This document shows, one piece after another, positions 15,963 to 23,773 of a stretch of 39,885 nt of DNA; the first letter of the stretch is position 1, and each line of letters starts with the position of its first letter. The notes under the pieces were generated by a model that saw only the letters and a program-made list of their open reading frames with translations, did no database searches and had not been told where the DNA came from. The translations under genes were made by a program, and so were the position numbers. Source of the DNA: an uncultured Lachnospiraceae bacterium (GTDB lineage: Bacteria; Bacillota; Clostridia; Lachnospirales; Lachnospiraceae); assembly GCA_949893755.1 (NCBI GenBank), contig CATLCV010000025.1, positions 1 through 39,885 on the forward strand, written 5' to 3'.

Positions 15963-16241
15963 ATGAGCGTTGTGATTATAGGCGGACACGAGAGGATGGA
16001 GGCCCGGTATAAGGAAATCTGTAAGAAATACAATCATAAATCTAAGGTATTTACTAAAATGAAATCTGATCTAAGCGGTCAGATTGGCTGTCCGGATCTG
16101 GTGATCCTGTTTACTTCGACCGTATCCCATAAAATGATGCGCTGCGCAGTCGCAGAATCAGAGAGACATCATTCCATGCTGGAACGTTCGCACAGCAGCA
16201 GTGCAAGTGCGCTGATACAGATATTGGAGGCGTATGCATAA
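15963..16241 (+). CDS. DUF2325 domain small protein
   Basis: A 92-residue protein of the DUF2325 family. MSVVIIGGHERMEARYKEICKKYN forms a Rossmann-like beta-loop-helix, followed by CPDLVILFTSTVSHKMMRCAVAES, and a Ser-rich stretch (ERSHSSSASALIQIL) where the family's C-terminal helix lies. The biochemical role is unknown; relatives are often found in iron or other metal-uptake loci of Clostridia. That fits the two GTTAG...CTAAC operators in front of this gene, which imply control by a metal-sensing repressor. ATG 15963 has AAAGGAGG 7 bases upstream. No feoA/feoB is in the window. Confidence 0.8.
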   Translation: MSVVIIGGHERMEARYKEICKKYNHKSKVFTKMKSDLSGQIGCPDLVILFTSTVSHKMMRCAVAESERHHSMLERSHSSSASALIQILEAYA

Positions 16242-16347
16242 GATGTTTGGCAGGCAGAGGAAAATGATATCAGAAGAAATGCTGATGAGCCATTGTTTCC
16301 CACGGCGTCCGGTGTCTGTTTTTTATTTCTTGCCGTTTATATCCCTC

Positions 16348-16376
16348 TTGAAAGACGGTAATGAGTGCTATATAAT
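16348..16376 (+). promoter_or_regulatory. Promoter of the NTF2-like gene
   Basis: TTGAAA (16348-16353), 17-base spacer, TATAAT (16371-16376), 44 bases before the start codon at 16421. Confidence 0.65.
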
Positions 16377-16420
16377 ACTTCTATGACAGGCGGAGATAAG
16401 AAAACCAGAGAGAGGGACTT

Positions 16421-16825
16421 ATGGATATAAAAGGATTCTGGGATGCGGTATTAAGACAGGATGCCGATCAGATAAGAGACTGTTTTTGCATGGATGCGTA
16501 CATTAACTGGCACTGTACGGATGAGCATTTTACAGTGGAAGAGTATATAAGGGCAAATTGTGAATATCCGGGGGAATGGGACGGAGAGATTGAACGGATA
16601 GAGACGATGGGGGATTTATCGGTTGTAGCTGTTCATGTATTCAGCTGTGACAGAAGTCTTTCCTTCCATGTGGTATCCTTTATGAGGATACAAGACGGTA
16701 AAATCCTTTCTCTGGATGAGTATTGGGGAGATGACGGGACGGCTCCGCAGTGGCGGCTGGAGAAAAAAATAGGATGTAAAATCCCATTGACAGCAAAAAA
16801 ATTCCCTTCTACAGCATTGAAGTAA
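16421..16825 (+). CDS. SnoaL/NTF2-like domain protein
   Basis: A 134-residue protein of the nuclear-transport-factor-2-like (SnoaL-like) fold. The N-terminal helix pair MDIKGFWDAVLRQDADQIRDCFCMDAYINWHCTDEHFTVEEYIRAN leads into curved beta strands (VVAVHVFSCDRSLSFHVVSFMRIQDGKILSLDEYWGDDG), the last ending with the family's D-E-Y-W. Such proteins are small enzymes or binding modules; no catalytic residues can be assigned here. It has its own promoter, and the start at 16421 follows a GAGAGGG site. Not obviously co-functional with its neighbours. Confidence 0.72.
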   Translation: MDIKGFWDAVLRQDADQIRDCFCMDAYINWHCTDEHFTVEEYIRANCEYPGEWDGEIERIETMGDLSVVAVHVFSCDRSLSFHVVSFMRIQDGKILSLDEYWGDDGTAPQWRLEKKIGCKIPLTAKKFPSTALK

Positions 16826-16918
16826 TGGAAACGATCCGGCTGACCGACAGCTATATTGACAGGATCAGATTTCCCAGATGTATGGGATTTACAGAATGGC
16901 AAAGAGGAGGAATTGATC

Positions 16919-17560
16919 ATGAGGATTTATACAGGTCAGACTGCCAGGCTTTTTCAGGCAGCAGCAATGAACCAGAGCTTCAGCACAAAACGCGCGGATC
17001 AGGCGGGTCAGGGGCAGCAGGCGGGAACACAGATGCGGAGTGATACGGCGCTGATCTCTCCACAGGGAAAAGCATCCAGCCTTCTGGCAAACCTGATGAA
17101 CCAGAAGGAACTGATACAAAGCAGCAAGGAGTCCCTGATCACGAGGATATTGGACGAAGAGGACGGAGGCGCTCCGGCGGGATTGCAGGAGCAGCTGGAG
17201 GAGTACGAGAAGCAGCTGGATCAGATCAACGGACAGATTGCGGCGGAGATGGCAAAGCAGGCAGAGAATACCAAAGAACAGGGCAGCATGGGGCAAAAGC
17301 CGGAGAAAAATCAGGAAATGGATGCATCTGCCGTTGACGGCGAGACGATAACTGAGCTGACAAAATTGTCCGCGGATCTGGAGAAGACTCAGACAGCAGA
17401 TCAGGCGCGTGTTCGGCGCGAGGGTGAGAAAAGAGTCTGTGAAGCGGAATTGAAACTGGGTTCCGCAGCAGCAGAGCGGAAGCTGGAAAAGATCAACCAG
17501 ACAGAACAGATGACGGAGAAATTTGCACCATTATGGAAGAATAGGACGGTCAGACGGTGA
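16919..17560 (+). CDS. Hypothetical coiled-coil protein coupled to an RluA gene
   Basis: I do not recognise a family. The 213-residue product is highly charged and rich in Gln, Glu, Lys and Ala. It has an N-terminal polar stretch (MRIYTGQTARLFQAAAMNQSF), a likely coiled coil at about 85-130 (LQEQLEEYEKQLDQINGQIAAEMAKQAEN), and a second helical segment to the end (ADLEKTQTADQARVRREGEKRVCEAELKLGSAAAERKLEKINQTEQM). There is no signal peptide or membrane segment. ATG 16919 is preceded by AGAGGAGG at 8 bases, which decides the start over the longer frame from 16856. The stop overlaps the next start (GTGA), so it is translated together with the pseudouridine synthase. Confidence 0.6.
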   Translation: MRIYTGQTARLFQAAAMNQSFSTKRADQAGQGQQAGTQMRSDTALISPQGKASSLLANLMNQKELIQSSKESLITRILDEEDGGAPAGLQEQLEEYEKQLDQINGQIAAEMAKQAENTKEQGSMGQKPEKNQEMDASAVDGETITELTKLSADLEKTQTADQARVRREGEKRVCEAELKLGSAAAERKLEKINQTEQMTEKFAPLWKNRTVRR

Positions 17561-18459
17561 ATCGTACATTCGTTTATTTGATCAGTGAAGCAGAGCATAA
17601 CCTCCGGATCGAGCAGTATCTGCGCCGCCGGGGGTATTCCAGGCAGAATCTGACGGGGCTGAAAAAGCTGCCGGACAGCATTCAGGTCAACGGGGATCAC
17701 TGCATTTTGAAGAAAATATTGTCAGCAGGAGACAAGCTTGTGGTCCGGATCCGGGAGACAGAGTGTTCCGAAAAAATTCCGGCGGTAAACATCCCCTTTC
17801 AGATCATTTATGAGGATGAGGACATCCTGGTGGTCAATAAGCCCGCAGGACTGCCCATGCACCCATCCATGAAGAACTACCGTTATTCCCTTGCAAATGC
17901 GCTGGTGTGGTATTATCAGCAGCAGAATGAGTCGTTTATCTTTCGGTGTGCGAACCGCCTGGACCGGGATACCTCCGGGCTGACGGTCGTCGCAAAGCAT
18001 ATGGTCAGCGCCAATATCCTGTCCGGGATGGGATATCGGCATGAGATTGAGAGGGAATATCTTGCGATCGTACGCGGAAGGATCATCCCGGCTTCCGGGA
18101 CGATCGACGCGCCGCTGTCCCGCAGGGAAGGATCGATCATCGAGCGGAAGGTTGATTTTGAAAAGGGAGAGCGCGCGGTGACGCATTATCAGGTTGTGGA
18201 GGAAAAGAACGGCCACAGCCTGGTCTCTCTTCGTCTTGAAACAGGGCGCACCCATCAGATCCGGATCCATCTGAAATATCTGGGCTTTCCGCTGATCGGG
18301 GATTACCTTTACAATCCGGATATGGAATGGATCAGCCGTCAGGCGCTGCATTCCTATCGGCTGCGCTTTGACCATCCGATCACGAGAGAGAGGATGGATT
18401 TTACTGCGCCTCTGCCGGAGGATATGCAGGGCCGATTCTGTTGGAGTACGGAACTGTGA
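17557..18459 (+). CDS. RluA-family pseudouridine synthase
   Basis: Isomerises specific uridines in rRNA or tRNA to pseudouridine. The 300-residue protein has an N-terminal S4-like region (about 15-65: LRIEQYLRRRGYSRQNLTGLKKLPDSIQVNG) and the catalytic domain. Motif II is NRLDRDTSGL with the catalytic D136; the canonical first His of HRLDR is Asn here. Also present are VVNKPAGLPMHPS (motif I region), REYLAIVRG and the RTHQIRIHLKYLGFPLIGDYLYN motif III. Substrate cannot be assigned; such clostridial paralogues are usually labelled RluD-like. It begins with GTG inside the stop of the coiled-coil gene. A terminator starts within its last codons. Confidence 0.88.
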   Translation: MNRTFVYLISEAEHNLRIEQYLRRRGYSRQNLTGLKKLPDSIQVNGDHCILKKILSAGDKLVVRIRETECSEKIPAVNIPFQIIYEDEDILVVNKPAGLPMHPSMKNYRYSLANALVWYYQQQNESFIFRCANRLDRDTSGLTVVAKHMVSANILSGMGYRHEIEREYLAIVRGRIIPASGTIDAPLSRREGSIIERKVDFEKGERAVTHYQVVEEKNGHSLVSLRLETGRTHQIRIHLKYLGFPLIGDYLYNPDMEWISRQALHSYRLRFDHPITRERMDFTAPLPEDMQGRFCWSTEL

Positions 18460-18502
18460 AGAAATGGTCTGTGTTGCTGCAGAGGATTTCTTCACAGTTT
18501 TT
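18452..18502 (+). terminator. Intrinsic terminator of the coiled-coil/RluA unit
   Basis: AACTGTGAAGAAA (18452-18464) pairs perfectly with TTTCTTCACAGTT (18487-18499) over 13 bp, followed by a T-rich run (18498-18502 TTTTT). The RluA stop codon (18457-18459) lies inside the left arm. Confidence 0.8.
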
Positions 18503-18568
18503 ATTATTTCTGAGGATACATATTCACAAAATTTCATTTTCTGCATAAGGTAAACCCAAGGGGCATGC

Positions 18569-19096
18569 ATGAAGGTGAATGCTATGATTGAAAAATTGAA
18601 CGGAGCGCCGGAGGCGTATGCAGACATCCGGGGTACGGAAGAATATCCGGAGATCCACGGAAGAGTTACCTTTTATGATGTATTCGGCGGTACGGTGCTG
18701 ATGGCGGAGATTTACGGACTGCCGGATGAGGACAGTGAAACGGCAGGGCATTTCTTCGGATTTCATATCCACGAGGGAGGGGCATGTACAGGAGATGCTT
18801 CCGATCTGCTGAAAAATACCGGGGGACATTATAATCCGGAGGGGAAGGAGCATCCGGAGCATGCCGGAGACCTGCCGCCTCTGTTATCTACCCGCGGGGC
18901 GGCGTGGATGGCTGTGTATACAGGGCGGATCCACCCGGAGGAAGTGATCGGGAAAACGGTGGTGATCCATCTCCATCCGGATGATTTCCACTCCCAGCCA
19001 TCGGGAGACAGCGGTGTGAAGATTGCCTGCGGAGTGATCCGGGAATGGAGGGTACGGCCGGAAATGGAGGAGGATGACAATTCTGTCACCAAATAA
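18569..19096 (+). CDS. Cu/Zn superoxide dismutase-like protein without signal peptide
   Basis: A 175-residue protein of the SodC fold. Metal ligands can be followed: H66 and H68 (FHIHE), bridging H87 (GGHYNP), H95 and H98 (EHPEHAGDL) with D101, and H134 (VVIHLHPDD). The structural disulphide pair is C73 (GGACTG) and C154 (IACGVI). The usual electrostatic-guidance Arg three residues before the second Cys is Lys (K151). There is no signal peptide, so a cytoplasmic location is inferred; bacterial SodC is normally periplasmic or surface bound, so activity needs testing. ATG 18569 has AAGGGG upstream. A second ATG at 18584 with GAAGGTG is a fair alternative that does not affect the fold. Confidence 0.8.
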   Translation: MKVNAMIEKLNGAPEAYADIRGTEEYPEIHGRVTFYDVFGGTVLMAEIYGLPDEDSETAGHFFGFHIHEGGACTGDASDLLKNTGGHYNPEGKEHPEHAGDLPPLLSTRGAAWMAVYTGRIHPEEVIGKTVVIHLHPDDFHSQPSGDSGVKIACGVIREWRVRPEMEEDDNSVTK

Positions 19097-19213
19097 TTCA
19101 CTGTAGTGTCATATGCCCCCTGTATAATTTAAACTATCCTGACAGGAAGCAGTAAAAAAATAAGTAGCTGATTTTACAGGATCTGGTTATAATCAATACA
19201 AGGGGGCATTCTT

Positions 19214-19915
19214 ATGGAAATTCTCAGATGTGAAAACCTATCAAAAATTTACGGTTCCGGCGATACCTGCGTGAAGGCGCTGGACCAGATTTCTTTCTCT
19301 GTGGAAGCAGGGGAATTTGTGTCGATCGTGGGGCCATCCGGGAGCGGCAAATCCACTCTGCTGCATATCCTGGGCGGGGTGGATAAGCCCACCGAGGGAA
19401 AAGTATTGATCGGAAAGACGGACATCCATGGGCTGAGTGAGGATAAGCTGGCGATCTTTCGGAGAAGACAGGTAGGGCTGATCTATCAGTTTTACAATCT
19501 GTTGCCGGTCCTCAATGTGGATGAGAACATTGTCCTGCCGCACCTCCTGGACGGCCGGAAGCTGGACCAGGAGCGGCTGGATCTGATCGTGGAGAGCATG
19601 GGGCTCTCCGACCGGAGAAGAAACCTGCCGGGGCAGCTCTCTGGGGGACAGCAGCAGCGGGTGTCTATCGGACGGGCACTGTATAACCGCCCGGCCATCG
19701 TGCTGGCCGATGAGCCGACAGGCAATCTGGACCGGAAGAACGGAGCGGAGATCATCCGGCTTTTGAAGGAATCCAACCGGAACCAGAAGCAGACCCTGCT
19801 TCTCATCACCCATGATGAAAGCATTGCGCTGCAGGCGGACAGGATGATCAGCATTGAGGACGGACGCATCACCCGGGATGAACGGATCCGGATGTCGGGA
19901 GGTGACGGACGGTGA
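19214..19915 (+). CDS. ABC transporter ATP-binding protein (MacB/LolD type)
   Basis: The 233-residue ATPase of an FtsX-type exporter. Walker A GPSGSGKST is at residues 40-48, Q-loop at YQFYNLLPVL, signature LSGGQQQR at 142-149, Walker B with catalytic Glu AIVLADEPTG at 161-170 and H-loop LLITHDE. The Asn-Leu-Leu-Pro segment after the Q-loop is typical of MacB/LolD/BceA ATPases, which power mechanotransmission or lipoprotein/peptide efflux rather than classical import. The gene overlaps the permease start by GTGA. Upstream, TATAAT elements at 19123 and 19188 have poor -35 matches, as expected for an activator-dependent promoter, plausibly driven by the downstream response regulator. Confidence 0.93.
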   Translation: MEILRCENLSKIYGSGDTCVKALDQISFSVEAGEFVSIVGPSGSGKSTLLHILGGVDKPTEGKVLIGKTDIHGLSEDKLAIFRRRQVGLIYQFYNLLPVLNVDENIVLPHLLDGRKLDQERLDLIVESMGLSDRRRNLPGQLSGGQQQRVSIGRALYNRPAIVLADEPTGNLDRKNGAEIIRLLKESNRNQKQTLLLITHDESIALQADRMISIEDGRITRDERIRMSGGDGR

Positions 19916-22710
19916 AAAGGAATATCGTATTTTACGTCACCAGGCAGTATATGAAGCAGAACAAAGGCCGGACCTTCACCACATTTGCGGGGATTGTGTT
20001 CATGGTGCTTTTGATGACCTGTGTGTTTGTGGGAAGGGACACGGGAATCGATTACCTGCAGGACGTGGCGTCCCTGAAAGACGGAAAGTGGCATGTGAGC
20101 CTGTACGATATCACCCCGGAGGAATATGAAAAGGTGCGGGAAATGCCAGGCATCAGGGAAACCGCCCTATCTGCTGCTTACGGCAATACGGAGTTTGCGG
20201 CGTCTGCCAATCCGGAGCGGCCGTACCTTAATGTGAAAGCCTATTCCATGGCCTGCTTCGACTGGATGAACATTGAGCTCAGCGAAGGGCGTCTGCCGGA
20301 AAATTCCCGGGAGATCATGATCAGTAAAAGCGCGGTGGAGGAGGGTTCTGATATTGCCGTCGGGGATCAGGTGGAAGCAGAGCTTTTTGACCGTTCAGTC
20401 ACTGTGACCAATCCTGATATAGAAGGAATCACATTTCCATTCCAGGGCATTACGCTGAAATACGGGGAGACGAAGGACGTGCCGGAGGACTTCCCCTACT
20501 GGGAGGAAAACGAGGACTTTCAGGAAAACCGGATCTATACAGGACAAAAGGAAACCTATCAGGTGTCAGGAATCATGGAAACACCTGCCTATGAGCAGAT
20601 GGGGGCGGCAGGGTATACGGCAATCACACTGCTGGAGGACAGCCGGGCCGCAGATCTGGAGAACTTCAATCTGTCCCTGCTTCTGGATCTGGAGAACCAT
20701 CCGGATGAGAATGTGCGCGCGCTGCGGATGGAGGCTGAGGCCGGAGATTATGAAATGGATGTCAATGACTATGTTCTGGCATTTTCCGCAAGCACCTCGG
20801 ACACGACCTTAAATCTGGTGGTACAGTATCTGACGGTATTTTTTGTGGTTTTGATCATGGCGGCTTCGGTGCTTTTGATATATAATGTATTTAACATGTC
20901 CTTCCAGGAACGGAGCAGATATCTGGGAATGCTTTGTTCCGTCGGAGCCACCGGGAGGCAGAAGCGGAGCAGCATTTTTTATGAGGCTTTTTTCCTGCTG
21001 ATCTTTGCCCTGCCGGCGGGGATCCTGCTGGGCATCGGGGTGATCCGGCTGGCGATGGCGGCCTTCCGTCCGCTCATCGGTTCCTTCATGAGTATCAGCA
21101 GCCTGGTGACCATTGACCCGGCTGTGATCCGGATCTCCTGGGAGAATCTGGCGGCTGTGATCCTTGCCAGCACAGCGACCGTACTGGTCTCCGCCTGGCT
21201 TCCGGCAAGAAAGATCGGGAAGATCGGCCCGGTGGAATGCATCCGCGGGAATATATGGAAGAAGAGCAGGCAGTATCAGATGAATGTCCCGTTTATCCAG
21301 ACCTTCGGCGCGGAGGGAATGCTGGCGAAAAATATGCTGCTCCGCCGGAATAAAAAAGCCAGGTCCGTGGGAGCAGCTGCGGCTGTTTTCATGGTGGTCC
21401 TGATCGTGACCATTTTCGGATCGGATGCCATTCACAGGGTCATCAGCGTGAGAGGAGATCGTGCGCAAATGTCTTTGAATCCGGAGCGGTATGATTACAT
21501 TTTCCATGCGCCCGAACCGGAATATGAAGCCCTGAAAGAGGAGATCCGAAAAGACGCCGGCGTAGAATGCGCGGTGGAATGGAGAGACGGCGGATTTGCG
21601 GGGCAGGTGCCGTCGGATGTGTATGGATCGGAGTATTGGGACGCGGTTCATGGGATTTTTAATCTGTACTATCACAGAGAGCTCTCGGAGGAAGAGTTCC
21701 GGGAGGAGTCCGCTTTCAGCGACAGAAGCACGATGCCGGTGGATATCCTCTCCGTGGATATGGATACCATGCGGGAAATGGCGGAGGAGATCGGGGCAGA
21801 CACGGAGAAGCTGCTGGATCCGGAACAGATGTCAGCCATTGTGCTGAGCACGGGCGCTCTGTCTACATCGACCTACAGGATCAGTGAGATGCAGCCGGAG
21901 AGATATCGGATGTTCCACATTTCCAGGATGACGGATCTGGAGGAAGGGGATGAGATACCGCTCAGCATGTATTCGCCTTCCGAAGAAAAAGACGTGGAGC
22001 TGCCCATAGAGATCGCGGGCTTTGCCGATGCGGAGCAATTACAGGATTATGTGAACTTCAGCAACAACGATTATATGTGGATCATCGTAAATGAGGCGGC
22101 AGGCGCCCGGATGGAAGAGCTTCTGAAAGAGGAAGAAGAGGATGGAAATTTCGGCACTATGATGGATCCGATGCTGCTGATCCGGATGAACGGGACGCCT
22201 ACGGATATCATAGACCGGCTGCAGCAGGTCGGTGAGGCCGAGGATGGATTTATCATTGTGGAGACCGGATATGAGCTCACCATGGCAAATGCGATCGCCG
22301 GGATTGTGGATGTGATGCTGGCAAGCTTCGTGGCGCTGACGTCCGTGATCTGTCTTTTGAACCTGTTCAATTCGATCCGGGGCTGGCGGCTGGAGAGCCG
22401 GCAGGAGTTTGCGGTGCTGAGGTCAGTAGGCATGGCAGGAGGGCAGATGAAGAAAATGCTGCTGTACGAATGTATGGGGATCTTTCTGTGGGCGCTGCTG
22501 CTGGCCGGGGTATTTTCCGGAGTGCTGATCTACGCTGTCCGGTTCGGACTGGTGCGGATTTTCGGAAATCTGCAGCTTCCCACGCCATGGATTGGGATTG
22601 CGGGCGCGGCCGTGACCGTAGGGATCGTCTTGACAGGGCTTACAATGTATGGCTTCGGAAAGGAGCGGCAGGAAGATCTGTTTGAGAGTATACGCAGGGA
22701 GAGCGTGTGA
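19912..22710 (+). CDS. FtsX-family ABC transporter permease
   Basis: A 932-residue permease with two FtsX/MacB-like halves. Half one has a first membrane helix (TTFAGIVFMVLLMTCVFVG), an extracellular domain of roughly 250 residues, then three helices (VVQYLTVFFVVLIMAASVLLIYNVF, AFFLLIFALPAGILLGIGV, LAAVILASTATVLVSAWLPARKIG). Half two repeats this: VGAAAAVFMVVLIVTIFG, a second external domain, and a final trio ending with VTVGIVLTGLTMYGFG. Both halves carry the cytoplasmic motif between helices (QERSRYLGMLCSVGAT; ESRQEFAVLRSVGMA). It starts with GTG at 19912 inside the ATPase stop. With the following response regulator and kinase it forms a likely peptide-antibiotic or envelope-stress detoxification module; the substrate is unknown. 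Confidence 0.9.
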   Translation: MKRNIVFYVTRQYMKQNKGRTFTTFAGIVFMVLLMTCVFVGRDTGIDYLQDVASLKDGKWHVSLYDITPEEYEKVREMPGIRETALSAAYGNTEFAASANPERPYLNVKAYSMACFDWMNIELSEGRLPENSREIMISKSAVEEGSDIAVGDQVEAELFDRSVTVTNPDIEGITFPFQGITLKYGETKDVPEDFPYWEENEDFQENRIYTGQKETYQVSGIMETPAYEQMGAAGYTAITLLEDSRAADLENFNLSLLLDLENHPDENVRALRMEAEAGDYEMDVNDYVLAFSASTSDTTLNLVVQYLTVFFVVLIMAASVLLIYNVFNMSFQERSRYLGMLCSVGATGRQKRSSIFYEAFFLLIFALPAGILLGIGVIRLAMAAFRPLIGSFMSISSLVTIDPAVIRISWENLAAVILASTATVLVSAWLPARKIGKIGPVECIRGNIWKKSRQYQMNVPFIQTFGAEGMLAKNMLLRRNKKARSVGAAAAVFMVVLIVTIFGSDAIHRVISVRGDRAQMSLNPERYDYIFHAPEPEYEALKEEIRKDAGVECAVEWRDGGFAGQVPSDVYGSEYWDAVHGIFNLYYHRELSEEEFREESAFSDRSTMPVDILSVDMDTMREMAEEIGADTEKLLDPEQMSAIVLSTGALSTSTYRISEMQPERYRMFHISRMTDLEEGDEIPLSMYSPSEEKDVELPIEIAGFADAEQLQDYVNFSNNDYMWIIVNEAAGARMEELLKEEEEDGNFGTMMDPMLLIRMNGTPTDIIDRLQQVGEAEDGFIIVETGYELTMANAIAGIVDVMLASFVALTSVICLLNLFNSIRGWRLESRQEFAVLRSVGMAGGQMKKMLLYECMGIFLWALLLAGVFSGVLIYAVRFGLVRIFGNLQLPTPWIGIAGAAVTVGIVLTGLTMYGFGKERQEDLFESIRRESV

Positions 22711-22827
22711 ACCTTGAGTCTGGCCCGGCAGGAGATGTAAAAACCAGTATGGCAACAGAATGTTACGCATGAAAAAGATTCGGGCAGGCAATCTATTTGC
22801 CTAAACCGGTTATAAAAAGGAGAGACC

Positions 22828-23505
22828 ATGAAGGTTTTAATCGTAGAGGATGACGAGATCATCCGGGAAGGATTGAAGTTTGCTCTGCTGCAGGAGAATT
22901 ATGAGGTGCTTTCCGCACCGAATGTATCGGAAGCTATGGAGCAGATCCGGAATTGCCGGGACATTGGGTTCTATCTGCTGGATATCATGCTGCCGGACGG
23001 GGACGGATACCAGATTTGCCGGGAGATCCGAAAACACAGCAAGACCCCGATCCTCTTTCTGACGGCGTGCGAGGATGAAGTGCATACGGTGATGGCTCTG
23101 GAACAGGGGGCGGACGACTATATCTGCAAGCCCTTCCGCATCCGGGAACTGCTGGCGAGGATGAAGGCGATCCTGAGAAGGACATCCGCGCAGGAGGGCA
23201 TCTCGGAGCATATCGTCCGGGTGGGGAATAACCAGGTCAATCTGCAGACAGGAAGAGTCTATTCGGACAAGGAGGAGATCATTCTCACGGCGATGGAATA
23301 CAAGCTGCTGCTGATCTTTCTGAACCACCGGGGCCAGACCCTTTCCCGGGGGCAGATCCTGGAAGGAATCTGGGACGAGGCCGGGGATTTTGTCAATGAC
23401 AATACATTGAGCGTATATATGAAGCGGCTGCGGAAAAAGCTGGGGGATACAGCGGACGGGCAGCTGATCCGGACCGTGCGGGGGATCGGATATCGGATGG
23501 AGTAA
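22828..23505 (+). CDS. OmpR-family response regulator
   Basis: A 225-residue two-domain regulator. The receiver has the acidic pair E7-D8-D9, phospho-acceptor D52 (YLLDIMLPDGDG), T79 and K101 (DDYICKPF). The OmpR/PhoB winged helix follows (about 128-225) with LTAMEYKLLLIFLNHRGQTLSRGQILEGIW and VYMKRLRKKLG...IRTVRGIGYRME. It sits 117 bases after the permease and is partnered by the kinase at 23774, the arrangement of BceRS-like systems that regulate the adjacent ABC exporter. ATG 22828 has AAGGAG upstream. The TAA stop is immediately followed by the palindromic element. Confidence 0.93.
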   Translation: MKVLIVEDDEIIREGLKFALLQENYEVLSAPNVSEAMEQIRNCRDIGFYLLDIMLPDGDGYQICREIRKHSKTPILFLTACEDEVHTVMALEQGADDYICKPFRIRELLARMKAILRRTSAQEGISEHIVRVGNNQVNLQTGRVYSDKEEIILTAMEYKLLLIFLNHRGQTLSRGQILEGIWDEAGDFVNDNTLSVYMKRLRKKLGDTADGQLIRTVRGIGYRME

Positions 23506-23663
23506 GGATCTGTAGGAAAATAACTGACACATCTTGACTTGTCTATTCCTCCGATTGCACAGGTCAAAAAGCCTCGACGTAGCCCACTACGCCTGCGTTT
23601 TTTGACCTGCACACTCGAAGAAATATCCTGCGCAATCTGCATCAGCTATTTTTCTACAGATCC
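23506..23663. mobile_element. MITE-like 158-bp palindromic element
   Basis: The whole stretch is an imperfect palindrome. Terminal arms 23506-23527 and 23642-23663 match in 20 of 22 positions as inverted repeats (beginning GGATCTGTAG). The centre also folds: TGCACAGGTCAAAAA on one side against TTTTTTGACCTG on the other, with GACGTAG / CTACGCC around a short CCCA turn. The element is flanked by TAA on both sides (23503-23505 and 23664-23666), a possible 3-bp target duplication; the left TAA is the response-regulator stop codon. It encodes no transposase. It separates a response regulator from its kinase, and as RNA would form a large hairpin. Confidence 0.7.
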
Positions 23664-23685
23664 TAAGGAGAAGGTGATCTGCAGG

Positions 23686-23716
23686 GATGGATATGCCGGA
23701 AGACGGCATATCCATC
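23686..23716. other. Perfect 12-bp hairpin in the histidine kinase leader
   Basis: GATGGATATGCC (23686-23697) and GGCATATCCATC (23705-23716) form a perfect stem with a 7-base loop. No T-run follows, so it is not an obvious terminator; it lies 57 bases before the kinase start and may be an operator or RNA structure. Confidence 0.5.
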
Positions 23717-23773
23717 TGCTGCGGAAAGTGAGATGCAGGTTTCTCTGCGCATAGCAGAAGCAGGAGGCAGGAG

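Noticed and set aside
23539..23754. 71-residue open frame inside the palindromic element
   Set aside because: The same palindrome gives a similar frame on the other strand; the reading is a by-product of the inverted repeat and has no ribosome site.
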